A stretch of 64,000 bases of DNA. Origin: a virus. Below, one piece after another: positions 40,163 to 49,355 of the stretch (position 1 is its first letter; each line of letters starts with the position of its first letter). Position numbers and translations under genes: made by a program. Location: IMG/VR virus record IMGVR_UViG_3300035181_001003, positions 1-64,000 of that record. One strand, given 5' to 3'. The notes beneath the pieces are model-generated. The model searched no databases. It was not told the origin of the DNA and worked only from the letters and a program-made list of their open reading frames with translations.

Positions 40163-42141
40163 TTAATATCCTGAATGTCAGATTGTAATTGTTCAAGCAT
40201 CTGAATCATTTCGTAATTGCGGTACGCCTTACGAATTAGGTTCAACATCATCTTTATTGCTTCATTTAGATCACCTGGTTTTGCTACACCAATCTTATTG
40301 TAGAAGGCATTTACTACTTCATCGATGACCGGTTTCTGCTTTGCCGAGCCAAACATTGCGAACCCTGCTGGTACAGGAAGATCAATGCCCAGCGCGCTAG
40401 CAAGATTACCAAATGCAACTTGTCCCTCACGATCAACTATTCTTCCCTGAAGTAGTAGCTGCTTTTCAAGGTCAGCAAGATCGTAGCACTTAATGGTTGC
40501 ACGGTACTCTTCACTGGAAAGTTCGTGCATCTTACCCTTAGCATTTGGATTTTTATCTGACTTGAACTTTGAATGATTGATGGTGTTTCTGAAACGCGTA
40601 ACTACCTTCTTAAGCGACTGAACCTTTTCACGAAGCTCATCACTGTGAGCATACTTGTCATTGAGTAGATCATCATCTTGCAGATAATCAAGGTTGTGCT
40701 TGTAGAAGTCAAGCAGCTTATCATAGGCGTGAAGCGTTGCGGTCGTTGCACTGTTGAGAATAAGCTTCTTAAAGAGGGAGGTATTGTTAAGAATTTTTAC
40801 TGAACTCGAACCCCAAATGTTCTGCTTTAATTCCTTAGCTGATACGTCTATGAGATCGCTAACCTTAAAGGTTTGTGAAAGCTCTTCGGTCGCCTTGATA
40901 GCTTTGCTGACTGGCAGGTCTTCATCAGCAGCCGTGCTCATCGATGGGTCAACTTCACCATTGACAGTGAACTTGTGAACGACTCTGGTAAGGTATTCGC
41001 CTGGCTGAAGAAGCATCTCACCTTCATTACCATGCTTGCCATTAAGCGTTACTAACTGGGTGTCCAAAAGTATGTCTTCTGGATTCGCGAATGTCGAAAT
41101 AACGTAGCCAAGGGCTCCATCTATCTCGTGCTTTTCGATTTGACTGTCAAACCATCCCATCATAGCACTAACGTGACTTGATGCAGGTCCGTACTTTGCA
41201 AATTGGATCGCAATGCTCTTGTCAGTTGTCCAGCTGGAAGGACGGTCCCACTTAAGGTCAACTTCACGTCCACCTTCACGTATTGTCTTTAGGAATTTTA
41301 GACCATCACCAATCTCAAGGGTGCCATCGTACTTTTCGCGCGACCCAAGATCGCTGTTGTTAAACAGCAGACCACGGTAAAGAAGGACTCTCTTGTTCGG
41401 CCTAACCCCTGGAAGGCTTTTCAGCTCAGCTAAAGCCCACTTTGGTAAGTTAAAGTAGCGACCTGATGTATTGATCCACTTACTAAGCTCACGCTTGAGT
41501 TCAGCTGACATTGATCCGCGATCTACTGCGGAGTACTCCTTGAAAACAATGTTAACCATGTCCTGAATTTGATAAAGGTCTGCTTGGGTAAGATCCTTGC
41601 CCTGCTTCTTCTTAAGATCGTCAAACTCTAACTTGTTAATTTCCTTGATGCTGTGACGTGCTGCAATGAAATCTCTTACTTCTTGGTTGTTGAAGAAGTA
41701 GTACTTAAGGGTTGCAAGAAAACCGTCCTTGTCTCTGATGTTCTCAAGTGACAAGTCCTTGTCGAAGATAATAGCTGCACGCTTATCCTTCTTGATAGCC
41801 TTCTTGAGATCAGAAATTTTAAGGGAACTTGCTTCCTGAAGAAGTTTTAAGAGATACATTTTTGAGTTTATCTGAGCAGAATCGATAAAACTATTTATGA
41901 AATCCTGCTCGTAAATCCAAAGGGTTCGAGGCTTATCCTTGTGTTCTGGCTTAGCAAATACTGCTTCAATGATGTCTGAGATGATAGCCAAATCACCACC
42001 TCCTAAACCAGCACCTATTAAAGGGTAGTGAATAGTCATCCTGCAGCCATCTGGATCGAGGTATTGAATACTTTCTGACGCTGACGCTACCTGTTCAAAG
42101 CACTTCTGAACAGCTTGGTAGCTAACGTACTTCGTTCCCAT
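40159..42141 (-). CDS. Macro-domain remnant fused to ADP-ribosyltransferase, 660 aa
   Basis: Residues 1-62 are the C-terminal half of a macro domain (TKYVSYQAVQ, YPLIGAGLGGGD). A helical linker follows, then an ADP-ribosyltransferase fold with the R-S-ExE signature: R256 in LLYRGLL, S302/S303 in PSSWTTDKSIAIQFA, and EGE at 373-375. The last 260 residues are helical and unrecognised. T4 Alt and Mod enzymes use this fold on host proteins. The N-terminal half of the macro domain lies upstream (42142-42394) but is broken by a stop and a frameshift. The nominal ATG at 42141 has no ribosome binding site. Confidence 0.7.
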   Translation of the reverse strand: MGTKYVSYQAVQKCFEQVASASESIQYLDPDGCRMTIHYPLIGAGLGGGDLAIISDIIEAVFAKPEHKDKPRTLWIYEQDFINSFIDSAQINSKMYLLKLLQEASSLKISDLKKAIKKDKRAAIIFDKDLSLENIRDKDGFLATLKYYFFNNQEVRDFIAARHSIKEINKLEFDDLKKKQGKDLTQADLYQIQDMVNIVFKEYSAVDRGSMSAELKRELSKWINTSGRYFNLPKWALAELKSLPGVRPNKRVLLYRGLLFNNSDLGSREKYDGTLEIGDGLKFLKTIREGGREVDLKWDRPSSWTTDKSIAIQFAKYGPASSHVSAMMGWFDSQIEKHEIDGALGYVISTFANPEDILLDTQLVTLNGKHGNEGEMLLQPGEYLTRVVHKFTVNGEVDPSMSTAADEDLPVSKAIKATEELSQTFKVSDLIDVSAKELKQNIWGSSSVKILNNTSLFKKLILNSATTATLHAYDKLLDFYKHNLDYLQDDDLLNDKYAHSDELREKVQSLKKVVTRFRNTINHSKFKSDKNPNAKGKMHELSSEEYRATIKCYDLADLEKQLLLQGRIVDREGQVAFGNLASALGIDLPVPAGFAMFGSAKQKPVIDEVVNAFYNKIGVAKPGDLNEAIKMMLNLIRKAYRNYEMIQMLEQLQSDIQDIK

Positions 42142-42394
42142 TCTGCCGTAGTTGAGCTGTGTTATGCAGTTTGCTATGAACAGGCTTGGAGTGACGGGGC
42201 GATAGAATAACCTGTCCCATTAGATCAGCAGGCTTGTTTTTCTGACAGGCTTCAACATAATCACCATAGGCTTGCGGATATCTCTACTTGATGTGAAGAG
42301 CTGTGCCCGAACCCATAACACCCTGTGCATTGCACCCATGAACGATGATGCCATATTGGGCATCAAGAATGTCACCAAATTTAATTTGTTTCAT
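42142..42394 (-). pseudogene. Broken N-terminal half of macro domain
   Basis: The ATG at 42394 starts MKQIKFGDILDAQYGIIVHG then CNAQGVMGSGTALHIK, a textbook macro-domain N-terminus (ADP-ribose binding). TAG at 42284-42286 interrupts it, after which RYPQAYGDYVEACQKNKPAD and LMGQVILSP continue in frame. Near 42193-42203, at a CCCC run, the reading must shift to continue as VTPSLFIANCITQLNYGRMG into the 660-aa frame. Intact, the fusion protein would have been about 745 aa. Its 5' end overlaps the gene at 42381. Confidence 0.75.
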
Positions 42395-42803
42395 AGATAG
42401 CTTTATTCGCCGCCGCGTTATCTTTAAATTCAGACATGCGAGCTTCTGAATAATTAGAGAAGCCAATTATTTCTCTAACATAAGCTGATACTTCAGATGG
42501 AAGTCCGTGTCTAGAAGCTAAGACAGATCCGATTAATTGATCAATGATTGGAGTACCATCTAAATTGATAGTACCCCAAGGCATTGCGTCTCTAGCAGCT
42601 GTATCACGCAGGGATTTTACAGCTTGCTTTGTAGAGAATTGAATATCCTTAGGACAAATATAGATCCAGTAATCATACTGCTTTTCAGCTGTAGGCTTAA
42701 GCATGAAGGATATTCCTCCATTAATACCTGGAACTAACTGGGCTGTAGTTCTATCAAAGAACTGTCGGCGGAGATGTCTAAAGATTTCAAGATTATCGGT
42801 CAT
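42381..42803 (-). CDS. Unknown protein, 140 aa
   Basis: The start at 42803 (MTDNLEIFRHL) follows GAAGAAGAAC; the longer frame to 42839 would run deeper into the upstream gene. Alpha/beta protein with a YDYWIYICPKDIQFS strand region and no recognised family. It overlaps the macro-domain start by 14 bases. Confidence 0.7.
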   Translation of the reverse strand: MTDNLEIFRHLRRQFFDRTTAQLVPGINGGISFMLKPTAEKQYDYWIYICPKDIQFSTKQAVKSLRDTAARDAMPWGTINLDGTPIIDQLIGSVLASRHGLPSEVSAYVREIIGFSNYSEARMSEFKDNAAANKAIYETN

Positions 42804-43164
42804 GTTCTTCTTCAAATGTTTCAAGTGTGGTGAAAACATTTTCTTCGAACAGCGTAAAGAAATCCATGTTGCTCACGATGGACTGGATTCTCTTATCGCT
42901 ACCACAAAGACCTTTAGGATTGTCTGGCATACCTTCCCACCAAATGGCGCAGAAGTCATCATCCACGTCTTGCTCACCATATGAAATAGTGCTCGTTCCA
43001 TCTGGAACAAAGTGCCATGAGAGCTTGTTGTAGCAACCAGGTTCCTCGACATCAGCAACAAGTCCCTGAATCCAGAAGTAGACCTTCTTAGGGACTGACT
43101 TCAAGAGTTCTTCTGATACAGTGTCTTCAGGAAAGAAGGAATCGATTGAGGATTTTGAATTCAT
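42793..43164 (-). CDS. Unknown protein, 123 aa
   Basis: Acidic protein with Trp-rich beta segments (YFWIQGL, WHFVPDG, CAIWWEGMPDN). No family recognised. Overlaps the next gene by a few codons, so they are cotranscribed. Confidence 0.75.
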   Translation of the reverse strand: MNSKSSIDSFFPEDTVSEELLKSVPKKVYFWIQGLVADVEEPGCYNKLSWHFVPDGTSTISYGEQDVDDDFCAIWWEGMPDNPKGLCGSDKRIQSIVSNMDFFTLFEENVFTTLETFEEEHDR

Positions 43165-43176
43165 ACTTTTATTATG

Positions 43177-43378
43177 TTAAAGCCGTTTAATGTTTGGGAA
43201 ATTTTTACTATTTGCTCGATACCATAAGGTCTCTTGTTTAAGTCCGGTTGCTTCTGCTGCATCTCTTCTATGAGAATATTCTGTTCCATCTACTAACATT
43301 CGTCTTGCATTTGCAGACATTAATTCCTGATATCGTAAATTTTCTTTCTTAAGTAATGATTTATAGGAGTAGCAGTCA
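43177..43378 (-). pseudogene. Homing-endonuclease C-terminal remnant behind td
   Basis: Directly after the thymidylate synthase stop, an open frame encodes SLLKKENLRYQELMSANARR and a NUMOD1/IENR1-like segment (VDGTEYSHRRDAAEATGL, TLWYRANSKNFP). These are DNA-binding tails of HNH and GIY-YIG homing nucleases. The nuclease domain is absent. The frame extends into td without a plausible start. Either a remnant or a tiny stand-alone DNA-binding protein. Confidence 0.6.
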
Positions 43379-44299
43379 AACTGCCATTTGATATTTGATC
43401 TCAGGGTGGTGTTTATATCCAACAACTTCAAAATCGGACATTTTAAAGTCATCTATATTTTTTATAGCTGGGTTAATTTTTAGTTCAGGAAAATCATATG
43501 GGGCGCGTGATATCTGTTCTTCTATACCATCTAAATGATTGAGATACAGATGAGTGTCTCCCAATGTCATAATTAATTCACCTACTTGCAAATTCACAAC
43601 TTGGGCAACCATATGCGTTAATATTGCATAAGACGCAATATTAAACGGCAAACCAAGTGCAACATCTACAGAGCGCATGTAGACTTGGCAAGACAGCTTG
43701 TCTGTACGAGCATTGACATGGAACTGGGCAAACATATGGCACGGTGGAAGAGCCATGTTATCCATTGCCCCAACATTGAATGCTGTTAGAACCATTCGAC
43801 GTGATGCTGGTTCCTTTTTGATAGTCTCTACAATAGTCTTAAGCTGGTCGAACTGCTTTACTAGAACCTTTGCGCCATAGTAAGTGTGGCCACCTTCGGG
43901 GTGGGATAGAACATCATTGGAACCACGGAGCTCTGAGTGAGTCCAATTACGCCACTGAGTGCCATAAACACGCCCAAGATCACCAGGAAACTTAGCCTTA
44001 GGCTTCCAGTAATCGGCATTTGCGTTAGCAGTCCAGATGGTGGTGCGGCTTGGGTCACGAGTACCATAGGTAATTTCAGCAAGACGGCGTTCATCAGAAC
44101 TTCCTTCTACAAACCAAAGAATTTCACCAAGGATAGGTTTAAAGTAAGTCTGTTTGGTGGTAATCAGTGGGAATCCCTTTTCAAGGTCTCCACGAATCTG
44201 ACGTCCGAAGAGTGAGCGTGTTCCTACTTTAGTGCGATCAATACGATCATCACCATTTTTCATAACGTCATTGCATAGGTCTAAGTATTGTTGTTCCAT
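43376..44299 (-). CDS. td: Thymidylate synthase (ThyA type)
   Basis: Makes dTMP from dUMP with methylene-tetrahydrofolate. The catalytic PPCH (C187) and the RRMVLTAFNVGAMDNMALPP, GDTHLYLNHL and EVVGYKHHPEI motifs are present. The length of 307 aa is slightly more than T4 Td (286). Unlike T4 td it has no intron, but a homing-endonuclease remnant follows it at once. A CATAAATA-like sequence lies at 44324-44331. Confidence 0.96.
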   Translation of the reverse strand: MEQQYLDLCNDVMKNGDDRIDRTKVGTRSLFGRQIRGDLEKGFPLITTKQTYFKPILGEILWFVEGSSDERRLAEITYGTRDPSRTTIWTANANADYWKPKAKFPGDLGRVYGTQWRNWTHSELRGSNDVLSHPEGGHTYYGAKVLVKQFDQLKTIVETIKKEPASRRMVLTAFNVGAMDNMALPPCHMFAQFHVNARTDKLSCQVYMRSVDVALGLPFNIASYAILTHMVAQVVNLQVGELIMTLGDTHLYLNHLDGIEEQISRAPYDFPELKINPAIKNIDDFKMSDFEVVGYKHHPEIKYQMAV

Positions 44300-44326
44300 A
44301 TTTTCTATTCGTTATAGGTTTTGTAT

Positions 44327-44863
44327 TTATGCTGCTCTGACCAGAAATCCTCTGCGGTCTAACTCTGCGAAGGCCATGACCATAATGCAGTATGTCATGT
44401 TGTGAATAGGTCCTATTTCGGTTTCTTTGTCTCGATTACCAGCGACATTTAGAATGCCTATATCATTTGCTATGAGCCACTCAACTATCTCTAGTGTATG
44501 TTCGATAGATGGTGGTATTTGAAGGTACGGCTTCTGATATTTTCTGTTGAGATTGTGTGTAAGCGTTACGCCAGGAGAATTGAAATTAGATGCGACAACT
44601 AAAGTGCCTTCAGCTGCAACAACATTCCATTCAGTGCGTGCATGATACGTAACACTTGAATGCTCCTTTAGACCAAACTCTGCCAGGTCGGGCCTTGGGC
44701 CGTGATGGGTGCGCCATCCATGAGGAGCATACCCACCAGTCTTTATGCCATGATCTCGTGCAGCTGTAATACCTGCTCTATCTGCCCCACACTGGCCGCC
44801 ACTTATTACCTTATGAAGTCCTCTATAATCAAATGCAAGAATCTGTGTATTTTGCAACGACAT
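44327..44863 (-). CDS. SLOG-fold protein (putative molybdenum carrier / cpYpsA family)
   Basis: VISGGQCGADRAGITAA, APHGWRTHHGPRPDL and GTLVVASNFNSPGVTLT are the signature blocks of the family annotated as putative molybdenum carrier (PF12694), a Rossmann-like nucleotide-binding SLOG fold. Relatives are proposed to bind or sense nucleotides; activity unproven. 178 aa is normal for the family. It overlaps the J-domain gene by 35 bases. Confidence 0.85.
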   Translation of the reverse strand: MSLQNTQILAFDYRGLHKVISGGQCGADRAGITAARDHGIKTGGYAPHGWRTHHGPRPDLAEFGLKEHSSVTYHARTEWNVVAAEGTLVVASNFNSPGVTLTHNLNRKYQKPYLQIPPSIEHTLEIVEWLIANDIGILNVAGNRDKETEIGPIHNMTYCIMVMAFAELDRRGFLVRAA

Positions 44864-45467
44864 TTAATTCTTCCTTATCGTATTCATGTAATTGTTTTAT
44901 ATCTGGGACTAACCTAAGGTAGCAATCACCACGCTCCGGGTCTTCTGTATTCTTCCAATAACCACCCTGCGCCAATTTCAGAATGCTATTTGCTCTGAAA
45001 CCTGGGTGGATGTAAGCCTTCTTAGTGCCACCAAGAATAGGAACATCAACCCAACCACCAAGGATCATCTTGAATGGACTAAGTTTGAAGTCTTTCATGA
45101 CATCACCTTTGGGATAATCATCACCCCAACGTGGAGACCATGATTCAGAAGTGATTTCAATCACAACATCATTTTCAAGAACATCGCCTGGATAAACACC
45201 GGGGCGTATTACAAACACGCGTCCATCCAATTCCTTGATGCAGCCACTGAATGCTTCCTCTAAAGTAATTGTTATTACCTCAGTCTTAGTCTTGGTTAAA
45301 GGTGAGAGGGTTTCAAAAGCTTCTTTGATGAGCTTGAACTTCTCTTCATTTCCACCTTGCTTATCAGGGTGATATTGCTGTGCAAGCTTTCTATAAGCCT
45401 TTTGTGCTTGCTCAAAATTGGCTGAGGTGTCTATCCCTAGTAGCTTATAAGCCAGTTCAGTCTTCAT
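44829..45467 (-). CDS. DnaJ-type J-domain protein, 212 aa
   Basis: N-terminal J domain (about 1-60) with the HPD motif in YHPDKQGGN, which stimulates Hsp70 ATPase. A C-terminal region (about 65-205) resembles DnaJ substrate-binding domains, without the zinc-finger and Gly/Phe regions. The start at 45467 forms an ATGA overlap with the upstream stop. It probably recruits host DnaK for phage replication or assembly. Confidence 0.88.
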   Translation of the reverse strand: MKTELAYKLLGIDTSANFEQAQKAYRKLAQQYHPDKQGGNEEKFKLIKEAFETLSPLTKTKTEVITITLEEAFSGCIKELDGRVFVIRPGVYPGDVLENDVVIEITSESWSPRWGDDYPKGDVMKDFKLSPFKMILGGWVDVPILGGTKKAYIHPGFRANSILKLAQGGYWKNTEDPERGDCYLRLVPDIKQLHEYDKEELNVVAKYTDSCI

Positions 45468-45631
45468 GCCCACAGTTTCACGATTGTCCATTCAGCTGTT
45501 TTAGAAACGAATAGCTGCTCAAGTGCATATTGTGCATCACCCTTACTATCGAACTCAATGAGCTGTTGAGATACAGCCCGCCCACCATCAAAGCTTCCTA
45601 CTGCACGGATAACAACCAAAATCTTATACAT
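45464..45631 (-). CDS. Small unknown protein, 55 aa
   Basis: The start at 45631 (MYKILVVIRA) has AAGGA upstream; the longer frame does not. Predicted strand-helix-strand protein. Its TGA overlaps the J-protein ATG, so it is translated with it. No family recognised. Confidence 0.75.
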   Translation of the reverse strand: MYKILVVIRAVGSFDGGRAVSQQLIEFDSKGDAQYALEQLFVSKTAEWTIVKLWA

Positions 45632-45850
45632 ATTTGCATTCCTTATAGAGAGATTAGCATAAATCAGAGGTCTATTGTTACTGAACAACAAAGGTATTAT
45701 ATCATTACATAATCAACAACCCGGGTATATTGAAAACACCAAGAATAATTTAGTATTTCTATCTGCTAGACAACATTATGTCTGTCATTTACTCTTAGTA
45801 AGGATGGTTGGCAGTTCATTACGTTCCAAGACGTCCTGGGCACTTCACCA

Positions 45851-45888
45851 AATGCTCATCAGATAGAAAAGCAAATCTGATGAGCATT
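45851..45888 (-). terminator. Hairpin 3' of topoisomerase medium subunit
   Basis: AATGCTCATCAGAT (45851-45864) and ATCTGATGAGCATT (45875-45888) form a 14-bp perfect stem with a 10-nt loop, 22 bases past the stop of the gene at 45910. The U-run is weak. It is a likely terminator for the topoisomerase transcript. Confidence 0.65.
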
Positions 45889-45909
45889 CTCAGAAAATAG
45901 CTAATACAC

Positions 45910-47289
45910 TCAAGGAATATTGGATGAGGAAAAAACTTTTAGCTCTCGAGAATACATTGCCTTAGCAGTATCTTCTTCAAGACTAGCAAGTTGTTTTCTG
46001 AACTCATCTAGTTCGTCTTCAAGCTCTTTTATTTTATCCTTAGTTAAATTCCAAAGAGCCATCGACAACAGACGGTCATACTCATTAAATTCATTTTTGA
46101 TAAGGAGTTCAATCAACTCTTTCTTACCAGTATTTTTAAAGAGTACAGTATTCTTCAGATAAAAATTAATGAACCTGATTTTCATAGAGGACCAATGAAT
46201 GGATTCCTTAGCATCAGCAATAAGCTTCTGACGCCGAACTTCATACTGGCTCAGGCGCCACGGGACAAATGCTTCAACTATTGCTTCAACAGAATCAAAG
46301 CGCTTTAGAACTCCATCAACATCCCAAAGAGTCAGATTTTCTGTATCACGAGAGATGAGCTTGAACTTCTTGTAAAGTTCTTCTTCAGGCAAAGCAGTCA
46401 GTGAGCGAGGAACAGTGATAGTGAAGTCGAATCCATCTTCAGTGGAACGGTCTTCCCAATCCTTGATCAACTCAGCATCTTCCATCTTGTTCAAGTGGGA
46501 TTTGTATTGGTCGAGATACACTCCAACTGGAAGCTCTGTGACCTTGATGGTGGTTGAGTTAACCACTTGAAGCTTGCCAGTAATAACAACTTGCCCAGTT
46601 TCTGGATTGCGAGTGATGTTGCCACTAAATCCATTGTACCAGGGGGTCAAGGTACCAGGCTTCAGCTTCTTACCAGCCAGAACATTTAAGCACGCAGCAG
46701 CAATCTCTTTAGGATTGTATGCCATGATAACACAAGCGTGTCCAGTTCCGGTACCTTGCGCACCATTAATCAATGACAAAGGAAGGATTGGAAGATAGGT
46801 TTTTGGTTCAATCTTCTCACCATCGGTTTCATTGTGAACCAGGATGGCATCATCTGCCTTAGGAAAGAGTGCGCGAAAGAATGTAGAGAGCTTCGTCTCA
46901 ATATAACGAGGAGCAGCTGCTTCAGAAGTCAAACGAGAACCAAACTGTCCTTCAGGGACAAAGAGGTTCATGTTGTTCGAACCAGGATAATCGTTTGCAA
47001 GACCAATGATAGTTGATGTAAGGCTGCCAATGCCGTGGTGATAGTCAGTGGACGCGGCAACTGCAGCAGATAACCGCTCTACGTTTAATAGTCCAGCATT
47101 TTCTCCTCTAAGAAATGTGCCATATACTGCTTTTCGCTGAGCAGGTTTTAATCCGTCCGTCAAAAGTGGAATACTTCTAACGTTATCATATAGTGAAAAT
47201 TCTTTAAATGCCGTATTAAAAAAGTGTCGGGCTGGGATACAGCGAACCTTAAGATTGCCAGTATCAGTAGGTGTATGTTTTGTAACCAT
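45910..47289 (-). CDS. 52: Type II DNA topoisomerase, medium (cleavage) subunit
   Basis: T4 gp52-like DNA-cutting subunit, 459 aa (T4: 442). The active-site tyrosine is Y129 in SEAAAPRYIET; DGLKPAQRKAVYG and YHHGIGSL are the conserved winged-helix and tower blocks of the GyrA/ParC family. A coiled-coil C-terminus (about 400-455) lacks the GyrA beta-pinwheel, as in phage enzymes. The ATG has no ribosome binding site and lies 6 bases from a TATAAT, so it may be leaderless or read from upstream. Confidence 0.95.
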   Translation of the reverse strand: MVTKHTPTDTGNLKVRCIPARHFFNTAFKEFSLYDNVRSIPLLTDGLKPAQRKAVYGTFLRGENAGLLNVERLSAAVAASTDYHHGIGSLTSTIIGLANDYPGSNNMNLFVPEGQFGSRLTSEAAAPRYIETKLSTFFRALFPKADDAILVHNETDGEKIEPKTYLPILPLSLINGAQGTGTGHACVIMAYNPKEIAAACLNVLAGKKLKPGTLTPWYNGFSGNITRNPETGQVVITGKLQVVNSTTIKVTELPVGVYLDQYKSHLNKMEDAELIKDWEDRSTEDGFDFTITVPRSLTALPEEELYKKFKLISRDTENLTLWDVDGVLKRFDSVEAIVEAFVPWRLSQYEVRRQKLIADAKESIHWSSMKIRFINFYLKNTVLFKNTGKKELIELLIKNEFNEYDRLLSMALWNLTKDKIKELEDELDEFRKQLASLEEDTAKAMYSRELKVFSSSNIP

Positions 47290-47294
47290 ATAGT

Positions 47295-47324
47295 ATTATA
47301 ACCTGTTCTTTAACGGAAGTAATC
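47295..47324 (-). promoter_or_regulatory. Possible promoter adjoining gene 52 start
   Basis: TATAAT at 47295-47300 and GATTAC at 47319-47324, 18 bases apart on the minus strand. Transcription from it would begin at about the ATG of gene 52. Confidence 0.4.
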
Positions 47325-47329
47325 TTGTA

Positions 47330-49276
47330 TTAGGCTGCTTCAACTATGAAGTCTTCAAAGTTATCGGCAGGAGTCTCGAGCCAGGCCTTACGGTCATCAG
47401 CGCGTTCTCCATTGAAAGCAAGGTCAAGAGCTTGCTTGTCATCCTGCCCATCCATTGTAATCTGGAACAGATATTGATTCAAGTTTTCCATGTATGGGAT
47501 AAAGTCATTGGTCTTTGTCGTACCCAATCCTTTATAGTAGCGATGTGACCAACCCTTTGCCTTCTGACCGTCTTTCTTTACCCAATCCTTGAATTCACGT
47601 TCAGTAAAGAACTCAATAACTTCCTTGTTCTTCAAAACAACCTTCACAACAGGAGTACGGAGGATGTGAATGAACCCAAGCTCGAACAATTCAGGCCAGA
47701 ATGTATCGAATACATTCATGAGCAGACCGGCAATGTGGGAGCCGTCAACGTCAGCATCGGTGGCAAACGCAACCTTACCGAAGCGGAGTTCAGACAGAGA
47801 GTTAACCTTCTCACCGATACGAAGACCGATGATAGTCAGAATCTTCTGGATTTCATTTGGCTCAGACTTACCGTCCTTCTTCTTATCAAGTCCAAGTACT
47901 CGAGCAATATCCTTTTCACGGACATTCAATGGCTTACCCTTCAGAGGGAATGTACCAATGAAGTTAGTCTTACCACGAGCAGCGAACAAAGACTTAGCCG
48001 CAGAATCTCCTTCAGCCAAGAACAGAACGCACTTAGTGCGGTCCTTCTTTTCGAGAGCATCGCAGAACTTATCAACACGACGAGGGTCAGCCTTATCAGT
48101 ATCCTTGTTAAGCTTGCGCAGGTCCTTCATCTGTTCCTGGTGGGCCTTAGCTTCTGCCCAATCCAGAATTGATTGGATGATCGTCGACTTGACAATCTTG
48201 TTGATCATCTTGTCTGGAACTTCCCAGCTTGTCTTGTAATCGCTAACAGCTGAAATCATATTCTCTTTTGTCTGTGAAGAGAACTTAGGGCGATTAATGT
48301 TGGCAGCAATGTAGACACGGAAGTGATCACGAATTTGAGCTGGGGTAACATCGATTTTGTGCTTTTTCTTAATGAACTCGCGGACAGCATTTGCAATCTG
48401 CATCGTCACGTACAGAATATGGGTACCGCCTTGGTATGTTTCAACTGAGTTCACAAAGCTTACATGCTCAAATCCGTCGCTCGAAGAGATACCAACCTTC
48501 CAATCTGGAGTTGAATCAACAACATAGTCAGTAGCATAGAGTGCAACATAATCCTCGAAGTCTCGAATCATAATACGTTCACCATTGATATAGAACTTTA
48601 CACCAATGTTACATGCAGCAGCATCAACAACCTTCTTCATCATACGAAGACGATTGCCTTCATTCAACCCTTTCAGGTTGAAGAACTCGTAATCAGGGGT
48701 AAAGGTAATCTTTGTGCGATTCTTGTTATCAGCCTTTATGGTAGGTTCGTCACGCTCGCGCATACCCTTCCGGAAGTCTTGCTTGAACAACTTCTTACCA
48801 TCACAACTTTCGATTCTGAAATGTGAAGAGAGAACATTTGTGAGGGTTGAACCTACACCGTTGGTTCCAATAAGCTGTTGATCTTCATCATCGTTGAAGT
48901 TTGAACCAGCACGAAGATTAGAGAACACTGTCTCAGCAATATACTTACCAGTTTGCTCATGAATCTGAACGGGAATTCCGCGACCGTTGTCTTGAACTGA
49001 AATGCTTCCATCATCCTCAAAGGATACACGAATAGAATCGAGTGTCTCTGGTGCTCGACGAGATTCGTCAATAGCATTATCGAGAATTTCTGAGAAGATT
49101 TTTACCAATGCTGGGATGTAGTTGATGTCTCGCTTCACCATCTTCTTGGTTTCGAGATCATAAACCCATTCCATTGCTTGCTGTTCTGCTGTAGAACCAG
49201 CATACATACCAGTCCGTTTACGGATGTGCTCAATTTCGTCTAGAACCTGGTACGTCTGTTTTGCGTATTTTGTCAT
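47330..49276 (-). CDS. 39: Type II DNA topoisomerase, large (ATPase) subunit
   Basis: T4 gp39-like subunit, 648 aa, here in one piece (in T4 it is split into gp39 and gp60). The GHKL ATPase motifs are EILDNAID (64-71), DNGRGIPV (96-103) and TNGVGS; the Toprim domain has LAEGDSAAKS and DADVDGSH. Works with gp52 to remove positive supercoils ahead of replication forks. Transcribed from the early promoter at 49308-49337. Confidence 0.96.
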   Translation of the reverse strand: MTKYAKQTYQVLDEIEHIRKRTGMYAGSTAEQQAMEWVYDLETKKMVKRDINYIPALVKIFSEILDNAIDESRRAPETLDSIRVSFEDDGSISVQDNGRGIPVQIHEQTGKYIAETVFSNLRAGSNFNDDEDQQLIGTNGVGSTLTNVLSSHFRIESCDGKKLFKQDFRKGMRERDEPTIKADNKNRTKITFTPDYEFFNLKGLNEGNRLRMMKKVVDAAACNIGVKFYINGERIMIRDFEDYVALYATDYVVDSTPDWKVGISSSDGFEHVSFVNSVETYQGGTHILYVTMQIANAVREFIKKKHKIDVTPAQIRDHFRVYIAANINRPKFSSQTKENMISAVSDYKTSWEVPDKMINKIVKSTIIQSILDWAEAKAHQEQMKDLRKLNKDTDKADPRRVDKFCDALEKKDRTKCVLFLAEGDSAAKSLFAARGKTNFIGTFPLKGKPLNVREKDIARVLGLDKKKDGKSEPNEIQKILTIIGLRIGEKVNSLSELRFGKVAFATDADVDGSHIAGLLMNVFDTFWPELFELGFIHILRTPVVKVVLKNKEVIEFFTEREFKDWVKKDGQKAKGWSHRYYKGLGTTKTNDFIPYMENLNQYLFQITMDGQDDKQALDLAFNGERADDRKAWLETPADNFEDFIVEAA

Positions 49277-49307
49277 GATTGGCTTTGTGTCAACGTTGTT
49301 ATAATAG

Positions 49308-49337
49308 ATTATAAACTAGCCTAATAAGGAAGTAAAC
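49308..49337 (-). promoter_or_regulatory. Early promoter of the topoisomerase genes
   Basis: GTTTAC (49332-49337), 18 bases, TATAAT (49308-49313) on the minus strand. A full T4 early match 31 bases above the gene 39 ATG. Confidence 0.7.
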
Positions 49338-49355
49338 TGTGAGTCGTTGAGTCGT

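Noticed and set aside
42284-42286. TAG recoding (stop-codon reassignment) to explain the interrupted macro domain
   Set aside because: The other relics contain TAA and TGA as well, and intact genes use all three as stops, so no reassignment is supported.
47666-48239. Two overlapping plus-strand ORFs of 168-189 codons opposite gene 39
   Set aside because: Shadow frames of a conserved topoisomerase subunit with atypical composition.
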